From Vicinamibacterales bacterium (GTDB taxonomy: Bacteria; Acidobacteriota; Vicinamibacteria; Vicinamibacterales; 2-12-FULL-66-21), in assembly GCA_036496585.1 (NCBI GenBank), contig DASXLB010000050.1, forward strand, positions 124,001-188,000: a stretch of DNA of 64,000 nucleotides, in the 5' to 3' direction. Below, one piece after another: positions 56,805-64,000 of the stretch. The position numbers were made by a program, and so were the translations under genes. The stretch's first letter is position 1. Every line of letters starts with the position of its first letter. Under the pieces are notes generated by a model. That model saw only the letters and a list, made by a program, of their open reading frames with translations, was not told the origin of the DNA and made no database searches.

Positions 56805-58235
56805 GTGCGTCTGTACAACACGCTGACCCGTCGTGAAGAGGCGTTCGTCCCGTCTGACGGGCAGACCGTGCGGATGTATACGTGCGGCCTCACCGTCTAC
56901 GCGCGGGGCCACATCGGCAATTTCCGGACGTTCGTCGCGCTCGACGTGCTGCGCCGCGCCCTCGAGTTCGAGGGCTATCGCGTCGTCCAGGTGCGCAATT
57001 TCACCGACGTCGACGACCGTACGATCGTCGAGTCGGTCAAGTCGGGACGGCCGCTGCGCGAATACACGCAGCAGTTCGTCGAGGCGTTCGAACGCGACGC
57101 GGCCGCGCTCGGGCTCGAGACGGTCGAGCACTCGCCGCGCGCCACCGACCACATCGAGGCGATGGCCGGCATGATCCGGGCGCTCGAGGCGAACGGCCAC
57201 ACCTACGCCGGCGACGGCTCGATCTATTTCAAGATCTCCACCTTCCCTGACTACGGCAGGCTGGCGCGCCTCGACCACGGTGGCATCAAGGCCGGCGCGC
57301 GCGTCGATTCCGACAAGTACGAAAAGGAAGACGCCCGCGACTTCGTGCTGTGGAAGGCCACCAAACCGGGCGAGCCGACGTGGGAGCCTGGCCTGCCGCC
57401 CGGGCGGCCCGGCTGGCACATCGAGTGCTCGGCGATGGCCGAAGAGCTGCTCGGGCCGCTGCCGATCGACATCCATGGCGGCGGCGTCGACCTGATCTTC
57501 CCGCACCACGAAAACGAGATCGCGCAGGCGGAAGGGGCGACGAAGCAGCAGTTCTCGCGATTCTGGGTGCACGTCGAGCACCTGATGATCGAGACGGACG
57601 AGGAGGCTGACGCTGTCCGGAACGAGAAGATGTCGAAGTCGCTCGGCAACGTCTACAACCTCGGGGACGTCGGCGCCCAGGGTTTCCGCCCGTCGACCCT
57701 GCGCTACCTCTATCTCGGCACGCACTACCGCAAGCAGCTGAAGTTCTCGTGGGCGCTGATGCGCCAGTCGGAGGAGTCGCTCAAGCGGCTGACCGACTTT
57801 CTGGCGCGGCTCGAGGTGCTGCCGGCCGGCGCCGCCAATCCGGCCACGGCGCCGAGGCTGGACGAGGCGTCCGCCGCGTTCGCCGAGCACATCCGCTCCG
57901 ATGTCAACACCGCCGCCGCGCTCGGCGTCGTCTTCGATCTGGTCCGCGCGCTCAATTCGGCGATCGACGCCGGCGAGATGAAGAGCGGCGACGGCGATCT
58001 GGTGCGCGACGCCTTCGGCCGCTTCGACCGCGTGCTCGGCATCCTGTCGCTCCGCCACGCCGAAAACGAGCAGCCGCCGGTGCCGGTCGAGGAGATCGAG
58101 CGGCTCATCCAGGCCCGCAAGGCCGCCCGCGCCTCCCGCCGTTTCGCCGAAGCCGACAGCCTTCGCCTCGACCTCGACGCCCGCGGCATCGTGCTCGAGG
58201 ACACGCCGTCGGGGACACGCTGGAAGCGAAAATGA
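56805..58235 (+). CDS. cysS: Cysteinyl-tRNA synthetase
   Basis: A 476-residue class I synthetase. The zinc cysteine and HIGH motif lie in YTCGLTVYARGHIGNFRTF (HIGN rather than HIGH). WHIECSAMAEELLG and DIHGGGVDLIFPHHENEIAQ supply the other zinc ligands. KMSKS is EKMSKSLGNVYNLGD, and the C-terminal DALR-like helices end EDTPSGTRWKRK. It starts at GTG 56805 and overlaps the next gene by 4 nt. Confidence 0.97.
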   Translation: MRLYNTLTRREEAFVPSDGQTVRMYTCGLTVYARGHIGNFRTFVALDVLRRALEFEGYRVVQVRNFTDVDDRTIVESVKSGRPLREYTQQFVEAFERDAAALGLETVEHSPRATDHIEAMAGMIRALEANGHTYAGDGSIYFKISTFPDYGRLARLDHGGIKAGARVDSDKYEKEDARDFVLWKATKPGEPTWEPGLPPGRPGWHIECSAMAEELLGPLPIDIHGGGVDLIFPHHENEIAQAEGATKQQFSRFWVHVEHLMIETDEEADAVRNEKMSKSLGNVYNLGDVGAQGFRPSTLRYLYLGTHYRKQLKFSWALMRQSEESLKRLTDFLARLEVLPAGAANPATAPRLDEASAAFAEHIRSDVNTAAALGVVFDLVRALNSAIDAGEMKSGDGDLVRDAFGRFDRVLGILSLRHAENEQPPVPVEEIERLIQARKAARASRRFAEADSLRLDLDARGIVLEDTPSGTRWKRK

Positions 58236-59563
58236 AAGCCCCGGAGATCAAGACACCTCTTCCCGGGCCGAAGGCCAAAGCGATCATCGACCGGGACGCC
58301 GCGTTCGTGTCGCCGTCGTACACGCGCGACTATCCGCTCGTCATCGCGCGCGGCGAGGGCGCGATCGTCGAGGACGTCGACGGCAACACCTTCCTCGACT
58401 GCGCCGCCGGTATCGCGGTGAACTCGACCGGTGTCTCGCATCCCGAGGTGGTCAAGGCGATCTCGGAGCAGGCGGCGAAGTTCATCCACATGTCGGGGAC
58501 GGACTTCTATTACGAGCCACAGGTCCGCCTCGCCGAGGAGCTGGCGGCGCTCGTGCCCATCGCCGGCGCCGTCCGAACTTTTTTCGGCAATTCCGGCACC
58601 GAAGCCACCGAAGCCGCGCTCAAGCTGTCGCGGTATCACACGCGGCGCCCGAACGTCATCGCCTTTCTCGGTTCCTTTCACGGCCGATCGCTCGGCGCGC
58701 TGGCCCTGACCTCGAGCAAATCGGTGCAGCGACGCGGTTTTGGTCCGCTGATGCCCGGTGTGTATCACGCGCCGTATCCCGATACCTATCGTTTCAACGG
58801 GAGTGCGGACGCGTGCGCGGAGGCGTCGCTGTCGTACGTGCGCGACCAGCTCCTCGTCCACCTCACCTCGCCTGACGAGGTCGCCGCGATCGTCGTCGAG
58901 CCGATCCAGGGGGAGGGCGGCTATCTCGTGCCGCCGCAGGCGTTTCTCCAGGGGCTCCGCGAGCTGACCGCCCAGCACGGGATCATGCTCGTGCTCGACG
59001 AGGTGCAATCGGGGATGGGCCGCACCGGGAAGATGTTTGCGGCCGAACACTTCGGCATCACGGGCGACATCGTCAACATCGCCAAGGGCATCGCGTCGGG
59101 TCTGCCGCTCGGCGTCACCTGTGCGAGGCGCGACGTGATGGACTGGCCGCCAGGCGCCCACGCGAGCACGTTTGGCGGCAATCCGGTGGCCTGCGCGGCG
59201 GCGCTGGTCACGATTCGGCTGCTTCGCGAGCAGTTCGTGCAGAACGCGGCGCTCGTCGGCGAGCACCTGATGAACGGCATCCGGGAGCTGGCCGGGAAGC
59301 ACCCCCTGATCGGCGATGTGCGCGGCAAGGGGCTGATGATTGGCGTGGAACTCGTGCGGGACCGCCAGACGAAACAGCGGGCGATCGAGGAGCGCAACGC
59401 CCTCGTGCAGGCGATGTTCCGCCGCGGCGTGCTGATTCTCGGGGCCGGCCGCAACACCGTCCGCTTCGCGCCGCCGCTCGTGCTGACCAGGACGCAGGCG
59501 GACGCCGCGCTGCACGTCCTGGACGAAGCGCTCGCCGACGTCGCATCCCGTCCCCGACCCTGA
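58232..59563 (+). CDS. Class III (omega) aminotransferase, acetylornithine/GABA type
   Basis: A 443-residue PLP enzyme. Landmarks are FLDCAAGIAVNSTGVSHPEV, FFGNSGTEATEAALKLSRYH, the PLP-phosphate and Asp region LVLDEVQSGMGRTGKM and the lysine in NIAKGIASGLPLGVTC, then ASTFGGNPVACAAAL. It is closest to 4-aminobutyrate and acetylornithine/succinylornithine aminotransferases. The substrate is not set by sequence alone. It begins at ATG 58232 in an ATGA overlap with cysS. Confidence 0.9.
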   Translation: MKAPEIKTPLPGPKAKAIIDRDAAFVSPSYTRDYPLVIARGEGAIVEDVDGNTFLDCAAGIAVNSTGVSHPEVVKAISEQAAKFIHMSGTDFYYEPQVRLAEELAALVPIAGAVRTFFGNSGTEATEAALKLSRYHTRRPNVIAFLGSFHGRSLGALALTSSKSVQRRGFGPLMPGVYHAPYPDTYRFNGSADACAEASLSYVRDQLLVHLTSPDEVAAIVVEPIQGEGGYLVPPQAFLQGLRELTAQHGIMLVLDEVQSGMGRTGKMFAAEHFGITGDIVNIAKGIASGLPLGVTCARRDVMDWPPGAHASTFGGNPVACAAALVTIRLLREQFVQNAALVGEHLMNGIRELAGKHPLIGDVRGKGLMIGVELVRDRQTKQRAIEERNALVQAMFRRGVLILGAGRNTVRFAPPLVLTRTQADAALHVLDEALADVASRPRP

Positions 59564-59599
59564 GGGCGCTGGCGCAGCCCTTGCGAGCGGGCAGGGGCC

Positions 59600-59974
59600 A
59601 TGACGCTCGAACGGCAGCAGCTCGGGATCATCGGCGAAGAACTGGCGGCGCGCGAGCTGATCGCGCGAGGGTACGTCATTCTTGAACGCCGCTACCGTAC
59701 CGAGTGCGGCGAAATCGACATCGTGGCGCAGGACGGCGACACCCTCGTGTTCGTCGAAGTGCGCGCCAGGGCCACCGACGAGTTCGGCACGGCCGCCGAG
59801 AGCGTCACCCGCGCCAAGCAGCGCCGGTTGGCGCGTCTGGCGATCGACTATCTGGCGCGCCGGCAGGTCGCCGACCGTCCCTGTCGCTTCGACGTGGTCG
59901 CGATCGACGCGGCGTTGAGCGAGGCGCCGCAGATCACGGTGTATCCCGCGGCGTTCGAGGCCGCTGCACGCTGA
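59600..59974 (+). CDS. UPF0102 family protein YraN (endonuclease-like)
   Basis: A 124-residue protein with the nuclease-like core of UPF0102: GIIGEELAARELIARGYVIL, then RYRTECGEIDIVAQDGDTLV and FVEVRARA (E-D-ExK-like arrangement, here GEIDIV and VEVRAR). The fold matches Holliday-junction-resolvase-like nucleases, but the biological role is not established. It follows the aminotransferase by 36 nt on the same strand. Confidence 0.93.
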   Translation: MTLERQQLGIIGEELAARELIARGYVILERRYRTECGEIDIVAQDGDTLVFVEVRARATDEFGTAAESVTRAKQRRLARLAIDYLARRQVADRPCRFDVVAIDAALSEAPQITVYPAAFEAAAR

Positions 59975-60041
59975 GGCGCAGGGCGGCACGAGCGCAGTTT
60001 TCTTCTGCACGGCCAGGATTCAGGGTAAAGTTGGCGTTCAC

Positions 60042-61946
60042 ATGGCCGAAATGTTCGGTCGGTACCGGCTCGACGACCGTCTCGGGCAGGGTGGGATGGG
60101 AGTCGTGTACCGCGGCTGGGATCCCGTTCTGCAACGCGTCATCGCCTTGAAGATGGTGCTGGCCTCGAGCGAGATGGACCCTGACGTCCGCGAGCGCTTC
60201 TTCCGCGAGGCGCGCGCCGCTGCTCAGCTCACCCACAAGAACATCGTCACCGTCTACGACCTCGGGGAGCAGGAGGGGCGCCCCTTCCTCGCGATGGAGT
60301 TCCTCGACGGCGAGGACCTGCAGCGCCGGCTGGCCCGTCCAGAAAAGATGGGCTTCTGGCGCAAGGTCGACATCGCCATCGAGATGTGCCAGGGGATCGA
60401 GTTCGCCCACGCCCACGGCGTCATCCACCGCGATCTGAAACCCGCCAATATCTTCATCTCCAGCACCGGCGGCGTGAAGATTCTCGATTTCGGCCTCGCC
60501 CGCTTCATCTCGTCGCAGCTCACCCAGAGCAACATGATGATGGGCACGCTGAACTACATGTCGCCCGAGCAGGTGAGGGGCGAGCGCGCCGACCAGCAGT
60601 CCGACGTCTTCTCGATGGGTGTGGTGCTCTACGAGATGTTCGGCGGCCGGCGGGCGTTCGAAGGGGACTCGGCGGCCTCCACGCTCTACAAGATCCTGCA
60701 GGAAGTGCCCGAGCCGCTGTGGAAGATCGACGCGGCCGTCCCGCGCGAGCTGACGGCGATCATCGATCACGCGCTCGGCAAGCTGCGCGACGAGCGGTAT
60801 CCCGACATGGCGAGCCTGCGCCACGACCTGGAAACGCTGCGCACCAATACGCACCTGACCGGTCCGTCGACGCCGTCGCCCCTGGCGACCGCGGTGCCGT
60901 CCGTTGCGTCCGCGCCGACGGTGCTGACGCCGCGACCCGACGCGACGCAGCGGATCGTGCCGACGGTGCCGCCATCGCTGCCGTCCGCGGTGACGCCGGC
61001 AGCCGCAGAGGCGCCATCGCGACAGGGGAGCACCGCCCGCGGCTTCCTGGTGGGCGCCACGGTCGGGGCGCTGGCGCTGGCCGTGTTCGTCCTCTGGAAG
61101 TCGAACCGCCAGCCGGAGAGCGCGCCTACCGTCACGCAGGCGCCCGCCACCAGCGTGGCGCCGACGAGCGTGCCGCCGACGAGCGTGCCGACGGCATCGG
61201 GTGCCGTAGTCATCCCCTCACCCCAGACGACGTCAGCACCCGAGCCTGCCACCAGAAGCGCCAACGCCGACAACTCGGCGGCACGGTCCGTCGAGGCGCG
61301 GAATGCGCCCGGACGGCAGTCGCGCCGCCACGACGCGCCGGAGGCCGGCGCACCGCCGGCCAGCGGGACGCGCAGCGTCCCCGCCAGTCCCGCCCCGCCC
61401 CCCTCGGCACCCGTCGACACGAGACCGGCCGCAGCCGCTGCGAGTCCGGCGCCCAGTACCCCCGTGCCCGTGCCGCCGGCGCCGACAGCCACCAGCCAGA
61501 CGCCTCCGATCTCGTCGCCGCCCGCCACCATTCCGACGCCGCCGGCAACATCGACCGTCCCGCCAGCCCCGACGCCAGCCGCAGCGGCGACACCCGCTGG
61601 CCCCCCGGTGCTGAACGCCGAGCGTGCCGCTGACCTGCTGCGCCGCTATCGCGCGGCGCTCGAGGCCAGGAGCCTCGACCAGTTGAAGCGGATCTGGCCG
61701 TCGCTCGGCGGCAACGCCGAATCGGCGCTGCGGCAGCAGTTCGAACAGGCGGCGCGGATCTCGGTCGAATCGTCGGATCCGCAGGTGTCGGTGTCGGGAT
61801 CGACGGGACGCATCGTATTCGTCCGCAACTACACCGTCGTGACGGTCGAGGGTAAACAGCTGCAGAGCACCGCCCAGGCGACGATGGACGTGCACCGATC
61901 CGGCGATGCCTGGGTCATCGACTCCATACGATTCGTGTCCCGTTGA
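60042..61946 (+). CDS. Receptor-type Ser/Thr protein kinase with NTF2-like C-terminus
   Basis: A 634-residue PknB-type kinase. The glycine loop is LGQGGMGVVYRGWD, the ATP lysine is in IALKMV, the catalytic loop is VIHRDLKPANIFI, the metal loop is ILDFGLARFI and the APE motif is in GTLNYMSPEQV, so it is complete and likely active. A Ser/Pro stretch precedes one membrane helix (GFLVGATVGALALAVFVLW, about 335-353). About 175 Pro/Ala/Thr-rich residues follow, then a C-terminal NTF2-like domain (LLRRYRAALEARSLDQLKRI ... DAWVIDSIRFVSR) expected outside the membrane. TAAAGT lies 10 nt before the ATG. Confidence 0.92.
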   Translation: MAEMFGRYRLDDRLGQGGMGVVYRGWDPVLQRVIALKMVLASSEMDPDVRERFFREARAAAQLTHKNIVTVYDLGEQEGRPFLAMEFLDGEDLQRRLARPEKMGFWRKVDIAIEMCQGIEFAHAHGVIHRDLKPANIFISSTGGVKILDFGLARFISSQLTQSNMMMGTLNYMSPEQVRGERADQQSDVFSMGVVLYEMFGGRRAFEGDSAASTLYKILQEVPEPLWKIDAAVPRELTAIIDHALGKLRDERYPDMASLRHDLETLRTNTHLTGPSTPSPLATAVPSVASAPTVLTPRPDATQRIVPTVPPSLPSAVTPAAAEAPSRQGSTARGFLVGATVGALALAVFVLWKSNRQPESAPTVTQAPATSVAPTSVPPTSVPTASGAVVIPSPQTTSAPEPATRSANADNSAARSVEARNAPGRQSRRHDAPEAGAPPASGTRSVPASPAPPPSAPVDTRPAAAAASPAPSTPVPVPPAPTATSQTPPISSPPATIPTPPATSTVPPAPTPAAAATPAGPPVLNAERAADLLRRYRAALEARSLDQLKRIWPSLGGNAESALRQQFEQAARISVESSDPQVSVSGSTGRIVFVRNYTVVTVEGKQLQSTAQATMDVHRSGDAWVIDSIRFVSR

Positions 61947-61969
61947 ATGAGTGATCAGGAGAATCCTGC

Positions 61970-63292
61970 ATGAAGAAATGCTGCGTGATGTTGTGTGCCT
62001 GCCTGTTCGCTGCGGCCGCCCCCGCCGCGGCACAGAACCGTCCGGCGACGCTGTCGACGCTGTTCGAAGACATCTTCGGTCCCAACGGTCTGGTGGTGAG
62101 CAGCGACGACGTTCAGCTCGATGGCACCAACCACGCCGCCCACTTCAACAGCTCGTTCCAGTCGGATTTCCGCCTGATCAACATCGCGCTCACCAGTCAG
62201 CTCACCGCGGTGCCGCTGCCGTCGCCCGCCTCGGGCTTCACCTATCGCTTCGACGAATCGACCGGCACCTTCGTCCGCTCGACGAAAAGCTTCGGCCCGA
62301 TTCTCAGCGACCGCGGCGACACCATCGGCAAGGGACAGATCGCCTTCGGCGCCAATGCCCAGTTCTTCTCGTTCGATCATCTCGACGGCACGTCGCTCAG
62401 CCAGGTGCCCGCCGTGTTCAGGCACGACAACTATCAGTCGACGCCCGGGCGGTCCGACGTCATCTTCACGGAGAACACGATTCAGGCCGACCTCACGCAG
62501 ATGACCTGGGCGCTGACCTACGGGCTGACCGACCGCCTCGAGGTGTCGGCGGCTGTACCGCTCGTGCGCACGCACGTGTCGCTGCTGTCGAACGCGACCA
62601 TCGAGCGGGTCGGCACTGGCACCAACCTCGGCGTTCACTATTTCTATGATCCGACGGCCCCCGACAATCACGGCACCGCGCGCCAGTACTTCGCCGAAGG
62701 CTCCGCCTCAGGGGTTGGCGACGTCCTGCTGCGCGCCAAGGGGACCGTCATCCGCAAATCGAGCCTCGCGGTCGCCGCGGGAGTCGACCTGCATCTGCCG
62801 TCGGGTGACGAGCAGAACCTGCTCGGTTCGGGCGCGTTCGGCGCCAGGCCGTTTGCGGCGTTGTCGGGGACGGTGGGCGCGCTGTCGCCCCACCTCAACG
62901 TCGGATACCAGTGGAACGGCAGCAGCGTGCTGGCCGGCGACGTGCGCCAGAACATCAGCGCCGACCTGCCGGACCAGTTTCAGTTCGCCGCCGGCACCGA
63001 GGTCACGGTGAATCCGAAACTGACCGTCATCTTCGACGTCCTCGGCCAGGAGTTCCTCAACTCGCCGCGATTGACCACCTTCCAGTTCGTGGCGCAGGGT
63101 CCGTTCGGCAGCGTCCCGCTTCAGGACCTCGGCTTCACGACCGACAGCTTCTGGGCCACCAGCGGCTCGATCGGCCTCAAGGCCAACCTGGCGCGGCGGC
63201 TGCTGCTCAACTTCAATCTGCGGTTTGCGACGAACCACGCCGGCTTGACCGACCGGCTGACGCCGCTGGTCGGCATGGAGTACGCATTCTGA
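61970..63292 (+). CDS. Outer-membrane beta-barrel protein (phenol-degradation MetA-like)
   Basis: A 440-residue protein with a signal peptide (MKKCCVMLCACLFAAAAPAA) and alternating strands throughout. Blocks such as DLTQMTWALTYGLTDRLEVS, GVGDVLLRAKGTVIRKSSLA and AAGVDLHLPSGDE resemble the MetA-pathway/transporter-like barrel family. The last residue is Phe after GMEYA, the usual signal for Bam-dependent insertion. An AGGAG ribosome site lies 8 nt upstream. It follows the receptor kinase by 23 nt, so the two may be cotranscribed. Confidence 0.8.
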   Translation: MKKCCVMLCACLFAAAAPAAAQNRPATLSTLFEDIFGPNGLVVSSDDVQLDGTNHAAHFNSSFQSDFRLINIALTSQLTAVPLPSPASGFTYRFDESTGTFVRSTKSFGPILSDRGDTIGKGQIAFGANAQFFSFDHLDGTSLSQVPAVFRHDNYQSTPGRSDVIFTENTIQADLTQMTWALTYGLTDRLEVSAAVPLVRTHVSLLSNATIERVGTGTNLGVHYFYDPTAPDNHGTARQYFAEGSASGVGDVLLRAKGTVIRKSSLAVAAGVDLHLPSGDEQNLLGSGAFGARPFAALSGTVGALSPHLNVGYQWNGSSVLAGDVRQNISADLPDQFQFAAGTEVTVNPKLTVIFDVLGQEFLNSPRLTTFQFVAQGPFGSVPLQDLGFTTDSFWATSGSIGLKANLARRLLLNFNLRFATNHAGLTDRLTPLVGMEYAF

Positions 63293-63342
63293 TTGCGAGC
63301 AGCGCGCGCTCGTCACCGAGCGGCGTCTGAAAGACTCGACGC

Positions 63343-63801
63343 CTACGGTATCGGAGTCGGCTTCGTGCTCGCGGACTGGACGTGGAACACGCCGCGGAGG
63401 AACCGGCTGAAGACGTTCCGGCGCCGTGGGGCCTCGACTTCATCGGGTGTCGCGTCAATCGCCGTCGGCGGCTCCTGCAGCGCCGCGAGTTCCACCGGCC
63501 GCCGCAGCCGCGGCGCGCGGACCCGTGCCGGCGGGGTCGTGGCGGTCAGGCGCGCATCGACCAGGATCGGACGTGAGCCGATGCCCTTCGGCGTTGCCGC
63601 GTCGTTCAGGAGGCTGCGGCTCGGAAGCGGCCGCGAGAGGATCATCAGGGTGATGAAGTAGGCCGAAGACGCGGCGGCCACGATCGCCAACCGCACCATC
63701 TCGCCCCGGTGCCGTCGAGGCAAGTCCGAGAACGTCACCGACGGGCGAGGCCCCTCGGTGCACGATGCCGCCGTCATCCAGCCCCGTGCCTGGTCCGACA
63801 T
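63343..63801 (-). CDS. Unknown small protein with one membrane segment
   Basis: A 152-residue protein. One hydrophobic segment (VRLAIVAAASSAYFITLMIL, about 37-57) follows a short cytoplasmic head. A Pro/Arg-rich, probably disordered tail follows (PPARVRAPRLRRPVELAALQ). I recognise no family. It converges on the beta-barrel gene across 50 nt. Codon use resembles the neighbours, so it is probably a real gene, but nothing sets its function. Confidence 0.5.
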   Translation of the reverse strand: MSDQARGWMTAASCTEGPRPSVTFSDLPRRHRGEMVRLAIVAAASSAYFITLMILSRPLPSRSLLNDAATPKGIGSRPILVDARLTATTPPARVRAPRLRRPVELAALQEPPTAIDATPDEVEAPRRRNVFSRFLRGVFHVQSASTKPTPIP

Positions 63802-64000
63802 GCGGGGCCTGTCAATTCACGAAGCGCGCCAGCCTGGCGCACACACCGTCGCCGGGCGAAGTGCGCGCCGCGAAAGTGGTTTGCCGCCGGCGGTTGCGGG
63901 GATTTCCCGATCGTGTGCGGCTCGAAATCATCCGGGGCCGGCACTTCTTACGCAGGATCGATCCTGTCAGGCGGATCACGCTTTTGCCGCGGCCCCTGGG
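63802..64000. other. Non-coding end of window
   Basis: About 200 nt upstream of the small membrane protein gene. I see no convincing gene, RNA or repeat. Any promoter of the small membrane protein gene should lie here. Confidence 0.5.

Overview
The window is about 64 kb of very GC-rich bacterial chromosome, almost fully coding, with no transposase, phage gene, rRNA, tRNA or CRISPR array that I could recognise. The gene content fits an Acidobacteriota genome, most likely a Vicinamibacteria-like lineage. The signs are a PadR-controlled MacB-type permease of the acidobacterial duplicated orphan kind, BshC of the bacillithiol pathway, several Ser/Thr kinases including a PEGA-domain one, a DUF1844 protein, an LptE-like lipoprotein for a diderm envelope, and many short palindromic repeats. 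This placement is inference from gene families; no search was run.

Layout. 0-5 kb: the end of a sigma-54 activator, a receiver protein, a histone-deacetylase-like hydrolase, a membrane acyltransferase-like protein and a lipoprotein. 5-11 kb: leuS, lptE, a bactofilin, holA, rpsT and an S4-domain protein. 10.8-17.6 kb: the permease with its PadR repressor, a lytic transglycosylase and alaS. 17.7-25.5 kb: a two-kinase hybrid histidine kinase, recX, pilT, a branched-chain aminotransferase and a Ser/Thr kinase with a zinc ribbon. 25.5-30 kb: rsmE facing the heat-shock operon hrcA-grpE-dnaJ-prmA, which lacks dnaK and is preceded by a near-consensus CIRCE. 30-36 kb: penicillin-binding protein, PPIase lipoprotein, xdhC and a purine-type amidohydrolase on the minus strand. 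36-42 kb: a secreted PIG-L deacetylase, an ArgH-family lyase and bshC. 42-50 kb: a PEGA pseudokinase overlapping carA, then carB and a PfkB sugar kinase. 49.7-64 kb: an unknown locus with a likely frameshift, comEC, mazG, a DUF1844-phosphohydrolase-ribF run, cysS, an aminotransferase, yraN, a receptor-type kinase, a beta-barrel protein and a small membrane protein.

Four patterns run across the genes. (1) Five inverted elements are built from short tandem units (7, 8, 8, about 9 and 11 bp) and their reverse complement. A sixth locus is a direct array of an 11-bp unit. Unit sequences mostly differ between loci but the architecture recurs, and all five inverted elements abut or overlap the 3' end of a gene. 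(2) Thirteen REP-like palindromes with a GTAG foot sit only in the three longest gaps between convergent genes. (3) Many start codons lie 5-10 nt downstream of a TAnnnT hexamer, which suggests frequent leaderless transcription. (4) Two divergent gene pairs share a palindromic -10 region.

The most unusual protein is the PEGA-domain kinase homologue next to carA, which has lost both catalytic aspartates. The most unusual DNA is the family of tandem-inverted elements.
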